Positions 11,422 to 21,644 of a stretch of DNA of 64,000 bases are shown here, one piece after another; position 1 is the stretch's first letter; every line of letters begins with the position of its first letter. This stretch comes from Spongilla lacustris (Eukaryota; Porifera; Demospongiae; Spongillida; Spongillidae): positions 7,947,542 to 8,011,541 of the forward strand of contig OX442430.1 in assembly GCA_949361645.1 (NCBI GenBank), written 5' to 3'. The notes beneath the pieces were generated by a model. That model saw only the letters and a program-made list of their open reading frames with translations. It was not told the origin of the DNA and searched no databases. The translations under genes and the position numbers were made by a program.

Positions 11422-14400
11422 GACAATAATCAGTGCATGTATATAGTTAGATTTCTTGTGTGAATATTCATATATTAATGTTATGTATGTTCATAATTTT
11501 ATAATCATAATTGCAATAGTAATGACAAAGTTGCAAAAAATTGTCTCCATCATTAAAATTCATATAGAATAAAATATGTATATTATTATTTCACTGTATA
11601 CACTTATCACACATTAACAGTACACATACATAAAAGAAATTCTTAGGCAAATACACACAGAAAGATCAGTGTCCATTGCATCGACCTGCATGTCTGCCAC
11701 CTGCAATGATCTTGCATTTATTATATTTATGCATAATTTAATTAAATGGTTATGCTTGCTACTGCATGCACCTGAACCATCAGAACAGTTTTGTTACACA
11801 TGTGTTCTCAAGTCATGGCACAGTCACAAAACATACTAACTTCTAGCAAACAGCTTGTCTGATGTCAGTTTCCTCTTCCCACGTACCATCCCCAATTTTA
11901 GACCTTGCTTTGTTCCCTGCAGAAATACAGTTTGTAAAACCAGCACCTCTTGATGTATCAGTATGACCTCTGTTTAAATCCTAAATGATTCTAGAAGCAA
12001 GAGTATAGCTGATAAGTTTCAAGCTATGACCCTCATGCAGGTATAAAGAGCATGGCTACTTAATGATGATTATAATACTATTTAATAAAACATTGTGAAA
12101 AAAATCTAGGATAAGTCTGTTTTACTCACATGCCCGAGTGTGTATTTTGATCCTGCCAAATGAACTCACTCTAGGTAATTTTATGATATATACTACTACA
12201 ATACATGTACTGTGAGCACATGATTCCAGTAAGATTACTCCTTACAAAAATAAAAATGTCACTTGTGGTCAAAGATGTAACCATAATATGCCCAAAACAT
12301 CCTAGTATTTATTTATCGCTTATTGGCTACGTGGATTGTTGAAAATTTAGTAAATTGTGTATTAAATATGCATAGCTATATGATCTACAAATTCTGGAAA
12401 GTTGCAGTATTCTTTTGTATCAATTCACTAACATTTAATTTTTAAAAGTATGAATGGCATAATTTGGTATAATAATACTTTCAATGATGACTGAGATAGG
12501 ACACTACATTTACTGGCATTTACTGCTTTTTATTAACAGTAGTTTATTTGTTGTGTTGTTTAAAAGTTTATCTCATTTCACTGTAACTCACCTGCAGATA
12601 GGCTATTAACTCGGCAACCCCAAATAAATTGAACTGGTACATTGCTATTAAATTTTATACCTGGATTACATGTACACAACACAGTCACATTATATAATTA
12701 GCCTGATACAGAACCAGAATTGACTGATACGTACAAAGACACAGATTAAGTCAGTCTGAACATTGCATATTATTCATGCTAGGGCTAAAATCCACCTTGA
12801 AAAATCAGGAATTAAAATGACATAATTATATATAATATTTTATGTACTGACGACACCTGCATATACAACACAAACACACTTTCTGCAATCCATATAGCCA
12901 ATTAGCAACACATGAAGATTATGATTGATGTTTTGGGCATTATATAGTTTTACTTCACTATCTTATATTAAATATCCGTCCACCCGACATGCTCTGTTTG
13001 GTCTTGTATACCGAGTACACAACGAAAATACCAATGACACTGCATCTCTCTACTAAATTGTAATTCGCTGGGTTCATGCACTTGGCAATGTTTTATGACA
13101 AGAACATTACATAATTAAGAATGACAGATATTGGAATAAAAATAGTCAGTTTGCAATGAATGTACTGAGGAAAGTGTTCAACCTCAGTAAAGTTAGTTCC
13201 AACGAGCTCTTGCACAGAATATTGAAGGCTCAGCAAGAAGTGTTCCATTGAGGTTGGTGTAACAGTTGTGTTGGCTTTCCAGTCATCAAATATACTGGGT
13301 GTGACCAGTCAATACTGTAGGGAAAGAGAGAGCAAATTGAGAGCTGGTGTACCAAGGATTGTTCAACACACCACATACACTCATGCAAACCACACAGCCA
13401 GTCCACAAAAAGAGCATTCTCTGCACACCTCTGGGACACCAAAGAGACATCTTACAGTGCTCTGACTGGGAGAGGAGTATCTTTAATCTTCAGAAAAGTT
13501 TTAGCACCATGATAATACTGTCTGTGGGTTACTATATTGTCAGCCAAATTGCTGAGATGTGACTGGGTTATTTGTATCCAAAAATATTTATAAATGCATG
13601 GATGTAAGATAACATATGAATTAAAGAACCAAATTAGCGACTAAACAGAACAATCCAGCAGTATAGGGAAGATATTCAGGTCATGTTGGCAAGCTCTACA
13701 ATTGAATGATGTGGCGAAACATGCAGGCTGAATACATAATTGCAAAGAGCTCAAAATTCAAAAAAAAATTTTTACAAAGGCACATTTATAACATTTTAAC
13801 CAAAGTACAAGTATCTATGCGTGCTCTACCATAGGCAAAACATTATTCACCAACAACAACACTGCTCAATGCTCGATGAGCCTGATATTGCAGCTCTAGT
13901 GGTCAAGCCTGCCATATCATCCTCGATCTAGGACAGTTACATGTATGTATCTGGAAGGACATGGAGATGGGAGACCAACAGGTTAAAAATAAGGAACAAT
14001 TTCTAGTTTTTTTTCTTTAAATAAGGTAGAGAGCTCCATGACTTAAAACTACCACCATTTCTAATATGTGGACATCAATTTCATAAAAAACTAAATTTAT
14101 AAACATCAAGGAATTTAAGCATGTTAAAATTAAAAAGCAGCAGTGAATTTCTAACGTGTCAGAATGAAAGTACAGCTCCAAAAACCAGCTCTCAGAAATC
14201 TCCACTGTACATGCACATGTGTATGCTATTCAAGGTGCAATAAATAAGAAGAATGCAAAAACCAGTGCAAGGCAAAGAAAACCAAGTTCATAAATTAATT
14301 CAGTGTCCTATCTATCCTGGTTGTCCCACTATGTTTAATACAAAGATACAAGCAATGGATCACTATCAAGTTATTAAGGCCACAGATAACTGTGGCTGTG

Positions 14401-15210
14401 CAGCCCCTCCCCCTCACAAACACACACACACACACACACGCACACACGCACACACGCACACACACACACACACACACATGCACACACAATGCTGATTAGA
14501 AGGCTTTCAGGTTCAACATTATACTTAGCAGAATATTTGATGATTGAATTGGACCACTAATATTAACATACCATTTAATTATAACATAGAGGACTGTAAG
14601 ATACCCTGTATAACCTTTTCGATCATGGATGTAATTTTATAGTCTATGTAGCCTTTGGATACCTTCATCTAACTAAAGCAGGTTAGTAGAGTTAATGAAT
14701 CGAAACATACACGAGAGTTGAAGCAGAAGCTCAACAGTCCGGTGCTCATCACTCAGATCTAGAAAGAACATGGAGGACTATAAGCACACATACACACATA
14801 CATACTCACACACAATCACATGCACACTGTACACACATGTACGTAGGCCTACATGTACACACAGACCAGGTCCAAGATATTCCCGAGATTATGGCAGATG
14901 TACCAGGTGCAGATCACCTAGTTATTACTCTGGACACCCCTTGTTCCCTTCCATGCTCCCAATGTTTTTTATTTTTTTATTCTTTTAACTTCACCGCAAC
15001 AGCATTCCATGTAGTCAAATATAAGTGAATAGCACTGATGAGCAGATACTTTTGTATTGTATTCACTTTTGTAATTATGTCACAGCTGTGACATACTTGA
15101 GTCTGGATACCACACAAAGGTAATAGATAATTCAAGGCATTACCAGTAGTATCAGCCATTATTCAACCATACAGACAATAAATGGTGTCCAGGGGGTATA
15201 GGGAATACAT

Positions 15211-15235
15211 GTGTGTGTGTGTGTCTGTGTTCGTG

Positions 15236-15282
<47 letters not shown>
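15211..15282. repeat. (TG)n microsatellite
   Basis: TG run following the end of the fourth repeat unit. A second TG run at 15399-15452 follows about 115 bp of intervening sequence with repeated GTCCAGGGG words. Confidence 0.9.
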
Positions 15283-15284
<2 letters not shown>

Positions 15285-15397
15285 GAAATATGTCCAGGGG
15301 TGGTTGGTTGTATTAATGCCTGGGGGTATAAAAAAAGCTTGGCCAGGGAGGTGTAACCAAATAGAAGCTCGTCCAGGGGTAGTTAAAAGTATGTTCC

Positions 15398-15398
<1 letters not shown>

Positions 15399-15452
<54 letters not shown>
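15399..15452. repeat. (TG)n microsatellite
   Basis: Second pure TG run, followed at once by a short poly-G. Confidence 0.9.
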
Positions 15453-15454
<2 letters not shown>

Positions 15455-15534
15455 AGTGGGGGGGGGTTACGTTTGCCATTTGTAGGGATCTATTGGTGAA
15501 ATAGCCCAATGCCAGTTTGCTGATATTCATCGAT

Positions 15535-15561
15535 TCCCCCCCCCCCCCCCCCCCCCCCCCC
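15535..15561. repeat. Poly-C tract
   Basis: About 26 consecutive C residues. Similar poly-C/poly-G runs occur at 16519-16541, 18230-18244, 40896-40910, 41109-41158 and 41199-41221. Lengths of such homopolymers are unreliable in assemblies. Confidence 0.9.
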
Positions 15562-15569
15562 GCCTCCTA

Positions 15570-16640
15570 CCTTTCGCGAAGTTCTCCTTTTGCCTGCCAT
15601 ATGCTTAGCTTCCTCTGTCGGGTCTGACTTGCAGAAGTGTTTCCACGAGTCGAGAACTGCACGCGCCGGACCCTGATTATGTAGTGATATAATCATACTT
15701 TATAGGGCCTAGTGTTGTAACCTATCAGGACCTACGTTAGTAGGTCCTATGTAGGATTTGAAGTGTCATGAATACGATTAGCAAAACACCAGATTCCATT
15801 ATTGCCGATGCGCCGTAGAATCAGTTGGAATTTAGCGAGCGTATTTGGATACAGCCAACGATTACGTACAATGTAGTAAAACTGCCGACGCTTAGAAAGC
15901 TCAGACAACAGAGATAACGCTCTCTCGTTCCCACACTAGAACCTGAAAATATGGGAAAACACGATTTCTTTTTCCGGATCTGATAAGATAAGATTCGCTC
16001 GGATAAGAGGTTTATTGCATTGTATCTTTGTCACGATTGAAGCGTAATGTTTGCGGTTATCAAAAGGAACTGTAGGAGGTAAGTTAGAAACTTTCTGCCG
16101 AATTTGTTTGGTACTATTACTTTCCTATTTTGAGTTATACTGAACACAATTTCGATCTTTAGCAAACTTAGTTATGTTAACACGTAGCCCACAACAGATT
16201 TTATCAGCTTCTAATGCCTTATATGGAGGTCGTGGCCAGATGCTATTCCAAATCTAGAAGGGTGCCCTGGCTCTATCACCGGAAACACGTGTACATGTAC
16301 AGACGTAATAGTAGAAGCCATATTTTGACGAAAGTTGTGTAGACGAGTCGCAAGATGAATGTGAGGAGCGTGACAGTAGTATTCAAGAAGCGCATGAAAC
16401 AAAGAGAGGTAGGAGTATACCGTTTGGGTGCAATATCCAAGTTTATTCGCGCGCAAGGGAATGGTATATCCTTTGCGTGTGTTCTTGCAAGTCGTCTGCG
16501 ATTTACAATGTTATCTGTATCCCCCCCCCCCCCCCCCCCCCATGTATGCTCAGTACGCTATGCAATCTGGCCGATGGCCTGCTGGTAGGACCATTTATAA
16601 GTGAGTTCTGTTGTGTTCAATGCATGGTTGCTCCTCTATC
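15570..16640. other. Region upstream of the Ldh_2 relic, no clear gene
   Basis: Unique-looking sequence with higher GC than the palindrome. A short + strand block at 16355-16408 (MNVRSVTVVFKKRMKQRE followed by GTAGGA) could be an exon with a donor site, but it matches no family I recognise and may be chance. Confidence 0.3.
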
Positions 16641-16641
16641 A

Positions 16642-18044
16642 ACGGGAATATCCTTCACAAATGCGTGTAACCCCATAACTCATGTCTCTCCTATGACAGA
16701 GCATCCTTGGAACTAACCCCATAGTAGTTGCTACAAAGCTTTGTTCTTGACATGGCCACAAGCACTGCTGCTCAGAGGAAGGTATATTGTTTTCATTCAA
16801 ATATGTGTGTCTGCCAGTTGTGCGCTGTTCTTGGCCAATGTTGTTAGGTGGAGATGGAGAAAAGGAAAGGGAACACCATCCTACCACAATGAGGAGTGGA
16901 ACACTCTGGAAGGGTGGGTGTATGTGTATGTTTGTGTGTGCTATGTTCCACGGATATGTTGCCGAGTTATCTGTACAGGTGTGATGTTGTGCTTGCTATC
17001 CCATCCTTTGCTCGTCCTCTTTCCTCCTGTCTCATCCTCTCTTATCCCTTCCCTTCTCCCTTCCCCTCTCCCCCTTCCCTTCTCCATTCCCCTCCTCCCC
17101 CTTTCTCTTCTCCTTCCCCCTCCCTTCACCTCCTCCCTTCACTTCCCATCCTCTGTCCCATTCTCCCTTCACTGCCCATCCTCCTTCCCCTCTTCCCTTC
17201 ACCTCCCATCCGCCATTCCCCTCCTCCCTTCACCTCCCATCCTCCCTTCCCCTCCTCCCTTCTCCTCTTCCCTTCCCCTCCTCCCTTCCCCTCCTCCCTT
17301 CCCCTCCTCCCTTCACCTCCCATCCTCCCTTCCTCTCCTCCTTCACCTCCCATCCTCCATTCCCCTCCTCCCTTCCCCTTCCATCCACCCCTCCCATCCT
17401 CCCTTCCCCTCCTCCTTCACCTCCCATCCTCCATTCCCCTCCTCCCTTCCCCTTCCATCCTCCCCTCCCATCCTCCCTTCCCCTCCTCCCTTCACCTCCC
17501 ATCCTCCCTTTCCCTCCTCCCTTCACCTCCCATCCTCCCTTATCCTCCTCCCTTCACCTCCCATCCTCCCTTCCCCTCCCATCCTCCCTTCCCCTCCTCC
17601 CTTCACCTCCCATCCTCCCTTTCCCTCCTCCCTTCACCTCCCATCCTCCCTTCCCCTCCTCCCTTCACCTCCCATCCTCCCTTCACCTCCCATCCTCCCT
17701 TCACCTCCCATCCTCCCTTCACCTCCCATCCTCCCTTCACCTCCCATCCTCCCTTCACCTCCCATCCTCCCTTCACCTCCCATCCTCCCTTCACCTCCCA
17801 TCCTCCCTTCACCTCCCATCCTCCCTTCCCCTCCCATCCTCCCCTCCCATCCTCCCTTCCCCTTCTCCTATCCCTTCCCTTCCTCTCTCCTCTCTCACTC
17901 TTCTTCCTACCCCTCCTTCACGAATCACTTCCTTCTCCACCTCTTTGCCCCAACACAGCTGGATATCATGGATACAGTTTGGCCATGATGGTAGACCTAT
18001 TCTGTGCTGTATTCATTGGTGGTGCTTTTGCACACCACTTATGA
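16642..18044 (+). pseudogene. Ldh_2-family (malate/L-lactate-type dehydrogenase) pseudogene
   Basis: Blocks appear in the order expected for the Ldh_2 NAD(P)-dependent oxidoreductase family: GISFTNACNPITHVSPMTE (16645-16701), ILGTNPIVV (about 16704-16730), FVLDMATSTAAQRK (about 16739-16780), VEMEKRKGN (about 16851) and GYHGYSLAMMVDLFCAVF (about 17961). Plausible introns with GT/AG borders separate the last three blocks, and the last intron holds a pyrimidine minisatellite. Reading is broken by a one-base shift before ILGTNP, another before FVLDM, a TGA after ILPQ where the family usually has tryptophan, and a TGA before KWQ. Retained introns indicate a decayed original or duplicated gene, not a processed copy. 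N-terminal exons and the C-terminus are not recognisable here. Family assignment is by motif memory only. Confidence 0.65.
17030..17890. repeat. Pyrimidine minisatellite (CCCATCCTCCCTTCACCT-like)
   Basis: Degenerate array of 15-18 bp C/T-rich units, becoming very regular between 17640 and 17825. It lies in the last intron of the Ldh_2 relic, upstream of the acceptor at about 17958. The long open frames across it (up to 415 codons) result from the absence of purines and are not genes. Confidence 0.9.
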
Positions 18045-18706
18045 AAATGGCAAGCAATCTGTTAAGCATCTTTGGTGTGAATGGCCAATTGCTTTAATCA
18101 TATACATACTCACATCAAGGACAGACATAATCTGATGCCTTTGCTACTGGCTTTGGAGAACGCATGCGTACATGTACCTTCAGTCAAGAGATGAGGGCTT
18201 TGAATCATGTGAGGATAGTTTCATGATGGAGGGGGGGGGGGGGGCAGGGGGTGCTATGCTTCGGTTGATCCTGATAAACCGATTTTGGTAGCTGGTAATC
18301 CATAGTGGTTTAATGAAAAGCGTGTTAGGCTAGGCATTAGAAAATGGCATTAAATATCATGATGCTCTGGGTAGTTAAGCTAGGGCATTTGTGGTCTGAG
18401 CATATAATGTTGTTCCTTCACTACTAATACCTCCTATCCTTCACTACCACTTCTTTTATAGGGGTCCCCTCACCTTTCAAAATAACCTGGCTGAGAGACT
18501 GGGTGTTGCTCACATGCCAGTTCAGATACTTAGCTGTTTAAAAGAAAGAATTATTGTGTGATTTAATAACGATAGCAAGTGAGCAGATCAAACTGTACTA
18601 TACTGCTGTGATGTGATGCACTATATTATATTCCAAGGTTGACCTTTCTTTCTTTGTTTGCTCTCATGCATGCAACGTGTAAGTAGGAACCCGCCGGGGG
18701 AAAAAA
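18045..18706. other. Intergenic, no gene seen
   Basis: AT-rich unique sequence with a poly-G run near 18230. No coding block or recognisable repeat found. Confidence 0.5.
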
Positions 18707-20332
18707 AGTAGTAAAACAAGATATAAAAATTTAATTAAAATTAAATTGGTGAAATATTATTATAATAACATGAAATACATACAATTAGATGATAGCTCAT
18801 ACACACAACACTTGCTATATATAAACACACTACAGTTAAGATGGGATTCTACGGAGGATGGCTCTGGCATTCGCTCTTGTTAGGCAAATGCTCAAGTTTG
18901 CGAAAAGCTCAAAAGATATCTGTGCCTTTGGCAGAGACTTGTGGATCGCAAGCCTAGCAATTATCTGAGCCAGAAATATTGAAGCTTCGTTACCCCAAGC
19001 CCCATAGGAGTCAACTACTAGAGGGGTTGAGACCCACCCTAAAGCTAAACACTTTACATCATTGGCCTGGTGTTTCCTCCACTCCGTTGCGTCAAGGACT
19101 GCACCAACCGTTGCTCCCGCTTCAGCTAAAGTTGAAGGATTTAGCGGTGAGACAACGGAGATGTCCAGGGCAACGGGCCTTCCATGGTTCCAATGCTTCA
19201 CGAGAATATCAGCAGGCCGTGACTGTGAATGGTCAGGAAAGAGCCCAGCACCAGCTTCAACTTCGATTGAAGCATGTGCACGGTGAAGAAAGTGCGCTAA
19301 AGTGTCCCTGAGAGCATTATGGCGTGTAATAACATCACCCCCACATTTGCATGTTAATGCATGGTGTCCAAGAGGGTCCAGACTGTGGGCAGGGCAGAAA
19401 GCACACTGAGAGCCCTGGGAGGTATCTTGGCCTAGCCACCACTTGACAGCTACCCTGAATTCAATTGGGTCAAGATGGAGAGCTAGGGATGTGGAGGGAA
19501 TAACTGATAACCAGGATGTCGCGTGGGGGGCTGAAACTGATAGCAACCGAGCCTTGTTAGCAGGGGAGGATTCATCAAAGAGGACTTGAAAGCAATAGTC
19601 GTTTACTTTTGAAGACAGAAGCTTCTGACTGACAGGTGAGGAAACCACAGAATTGACAGATAGTTTCTCAATTGGAGCAACAGTAGAATTGAAGTGGTCC
19701 AAGGCATTTGTAAGGTGTATGTCATCTGTATCATACACCCCAGAGGAGCAGAAGGAAGCAATAAAAGCTGAGCTGGAGTGTAGGGACAGTGAGCGCAACC
19801 CAAGACCACCACTGTTAAGGCCAAGTTGGGCCTGACACCATGCCTCATCTGACATTTCAAAACCTATGCAGTCCATGAAACAGTGGTGGATGTCATCATC
19901 GAAGAGCTTGAAAGCATCTGATACCAAGTTGGTTGGAATTGAGCGAGCCAAGTAGCTTAACTTGCAAAAACTACCACATAGACGAAGTAATGTTAAAGCT
20001 ACTTGAGGGTCTATGACAGAAACCTCTATCAAGCAGTGCAAAAGCTTGCGAGCTTCAAGCCGTTTTGAGGCAATAAAATTTGCACAGTATATGTAGTCAC
20101 CAATTGGGCATCCTAATATCTCAAAATGAGGCAATTGGAAAACTTTGAGCTCTGGTGGGAAAGGGGAGGCATCACTTGGGCAGTACAGCTCACATTTAGA
20201 GATATTGATATGTAGGCCAAGAGGGGGTCCTAACTCCTGTATAAGGGTCAAAGATCTACAAATTGAAGACTTCTTGCCTGCTAATATGCCATCATCCAGA
20301 TACCAAGCTTGATATAATAGATGGTTGCACTC
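18707..20332 (-). mobile_element. 5'-truncated R2-like non-LTR retrotransposon
   Basis: The minus strand encodes the end of a LINE polyprotein with the frame open from the truncation point (about 20332) to a stop at 18836. The first recognisable block is the reverse transcriptase catalytic motif WYLDDGILAG just upstream of 20251. It is followed by the RT thumb, a C-x2-C-x9-H-x4-C zinc motif (CAFC...HHALTC, about residue 283 of the 471-residue frame), and a restriction-like endonuclease core RPADILV (345-351) with a downstream LDIS acidic residue. This order (RT, CCHC, REL endonuclease) is that of the R2/NeSL/CRE-type clades, which usually insert at specific sites. The 3' UTR ends in an AT-rich tail near 18710. 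Everything N-terminal to the YLDD motif is missing, so the copy is dead, although this part is otherwise uninterrupted and therefore young. Confidence 0.85.
18836..20251 (-). CDS. LINE polyprotein C-terminal part (RT thumb, zinc motif, REL endonuclease)
   Basis: Uninterrupted 471-codon frame forming the coding part of the truncated LINE. The true frame continues upstream to about 20332 and includes the YLDDG catalytic motif, so the nominal first codon (TTG) is internal. Zinc motif at about 283-302, endonuclease motif at 345-351, and a conserved GWVSTPLVVDSYGAWG segment near 400-415. In intact elements the protein nicks target DNA and reverse-transcribes its RNA there; here the RT fingers and palm are absent. 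The close relative at 46870-47290 and the relics in the palindrome confirm the family is repetitive in this genome. Confidence 0.85.
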   Translation of the reverse strand: MTLIQELGPPLGLHINISKCELYCPSDASPFPPELKVFQLPHFEILGCPIGDYIYCANFIASKRLEARKLLHCLIEVSVIDPQVALTLLRLCGSFCKLSYLARSIPTNLVSDAFKLFDDDIHHCFMDCIGFEMSDEAWCQAQLGLNSGGLGLRSLSLHSSSAFIASFCSSGVYDTDDIHLTNALDHFNSTVAPIEKLSVNSVVSSPVSQKLLSSKVNDYCFQVLFDESSPANKARLLSVSAPHATSWLSVIPSTSLALHLDPIEFRVAVKWWLGQDTSQGSQCAFCPAHSLDPLGHHALTCKCGGDVITRHNALRDTLAHFLHRAHASIEVEAGAGLFPDHSQSRPADILVKHWNHGRPVALDISVVSPLNPSTLAEAGATVGAVLDATEWRKHQANDVKCLALGWVSTPLVVDSYGAWGNEASIFLAQIIARLAIHKSLPKAQISFELFANLSICLTRANARAILRRIPS

Positions 20333-20444
20333 AGTATTGGTGAAATATAATTTATAATTATAATATTATATAATTATAGCTCATACACACAACACTTGCT
20401 ATATATAAACACACTACAGTTAAGATGGGATTCTACGGAGGATG
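20333..20444 (-). mobile_element. 3'-terminal fragment of a second copy of the same LINE
   Basis: 68 bp at 20377-20444 are identical to 18793-18860, the end of the LINE coding region and start of its 3' UTR, followed on the minus strand by an AT-rich tail (20376-20333). The main copy begins immediately next to this tail, giving two tandem insertions in the same orientation. The 5' junction of this fragment carries AAATCCTACATC. Confidence 0.8.
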
Positions 20445-20790
20445 ATGTAGGATTTACACAGCAATTCGACTGCCCTGCTGCGGGCCCGTAACGTCACGTA
20501 GATTCATTTGTAACCCTGACGTGACGGACTACGTTGGATTCAGGCTCACCTACCCGCGTTCGGACCGATTACTCACGAACAGTATTGCGGGCCGTGACAT
20601 TCATCCGCGCGAGTACGTGAACAATACCGCGAGCTTACGTCATTTCATCGTGATTTCTCTCGTTCCCATTGTTATTGTCGCGTCATACATATACAAATGT
20701 TCGTTAATTTACTATTGTAAATCATATATAGATTAATAAACATGGCCCAGCCCTTTAACTTAACTTCAGTGTTCATGTTAGTTAACAAAA
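20445..20790. other. Intergenic, no gene seen
   Basis: Contains several CG-rich words near 20470-20640 and becomes AT-rich towards 20790. A 71-codon frame here has no recognisable features. Confidence 0.4.
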
Positions 20791-20792
20791 TG

Positions 20793-20798
20793 TTTATT
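20793..20798 (-). terminator. Poly(A) signal of the microprotein gene
   Basis: AATAAA read on the minus strand about 90 bases after the stop codon at 20888. Confidence 0.5.
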
Positions 20799-20887
20799 GA
20801 TTTTTATATTTGTACAGCATTAATAAAACACAAAGCCAAGCCTCTCCCTGTAAGCCTTTGTAGCTTGCGTAACTTCAAGCAAACGAC

Positions 20888-21162
20888 CTAGGACAAGGAT
20901 AAGAGTATAAAGAACATAACCAGGCATCCAGCAATGACGGCGTACCATTTGTATGAACTATCTTTTGGCTCTTCCTGACTCCCTGTAACAAAAAGACACA
21001 ATAAGAATGTCAATGGAATTTCCTCGAATCGAACCTTTTATATCCGTATGATGTCTAAGCTCGAACGCCGGTCGCCGGGCCTGCAAAACACAAAGCATGT
21101 AAGCTGCTAGGCTACACAAATGACTTACCAGATAACTTGATACGCGCTCGCGACACTGCCAT
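20888..21162 (-). CDS. Two-exon gene for a 42-residue single-pass membrane microprotein
   Basis: Exon 1 runs 21162-21129 (ATG in good context, GAACAATGG) and ends at a strong donor, G|GTAAGT. Exon 2 runs 20982-20888 after a TTTGTTACAG acceptor; the intron is 146 bp. The splice joins phase 1 to phase 1 and gives 129 coding bases including the stop. The product starts MAVSRARIKLSG, has a short acidic linker (SQEEPKDSSYK), and ends in a hydrophobic segment WYAVIAGCLVMFFILLSLS that reaches the C-terminus, so it would be tail-anchored, probably in the ER, Golgi or mitochondrial outer membrane. A poly(A) signal (AATAAA on the minus strand) is at 20798-20793. I do not recognise the family. Small secretory-pathway or mitochondrial membrane proteins often have this form. 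Chance assembly of matching splice sites, frame and transmembrane segment is unlikely but possible. Confidence 0.65.
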
Positions 21163-21644
21163 TGTTCTAACCCGGGAGTACGAAAAAACTAGGTGATTTA
21201 GAAGCATTCACCAACCTTTATTGGCGCAGAACACGCATCACATGGTTGCTATGAAATTGAACCGAACACATAAATCGCACCAACTTACAAGGTGGCACCA
21301 GAGTACATACCTTTGCAAATTATATCCTACGTTGATTTAGCAACTCTATATATGTACGCCGAGTTGCAGCAACTACCAACCAAATCGGACGTATACATTT
21401 CTCCTTACCGAGAAGTTCTGAACAATGGAGCCTTACTAAAAACAAAGTGACGTTAACGTTACAGCACATGAAATGAACGCATACATGCTATTAGAACAAA
21501 GATCAAGCAATCTCTACCACATCGCCATCCTTGTTGCTTCACTGCACTCGTGCAAGTCCAATATCCACCCCTTTTCCAAACATAACCGCCAAAAATGTAT
21601 AGGTCACGTGAATTGGTAAAGTATATTTATAATTTTAACTTTTT

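Larger units (their letters stand above)
10096..15048. repeat. Right arm of giant inverted repeat
   Basis: Reverse-complement partner of the left arm. The inner boundary is sharp: sequence is shared up to an AT-rich TAATTAATATTCATTAAG word, beyond which this side has a (TG)n tract and the left side continues into another repeat unit. Outer part differs by a few substitutions and microsatellite length only. This arm lacks the 344-bp insertion present in the left arm and so preserves the empty target site near 12914. Confidence 0.9.

Noticed and set aside
15159..15530. His/Thr- or Cys/Val-rich frames over CA/TG repeats here and near 27.1 and 28.9 kb
   Set aside because: Dinucleotide microsatellites read as alternating codons.
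16741..17988. 415-codon + strand frame, Pro/Ser/Leu-rich
   Set aside because: Runs through a pyrimidine minisatellite that lacks stop codons by composition; it overlaps the Ldh_2 relic in the wrong frame.
21022..21118. tRNA-like sequence on the minus strand inside and next to the microprotein intron (A-box-like TAGCCTAGCAGC, T-loop-like GGTTCGATTCG)
   Set aside because: Anticodon and acceptor stems do not pair, and spacing between the boxes is wrong. At most a tRNA-derived relic.
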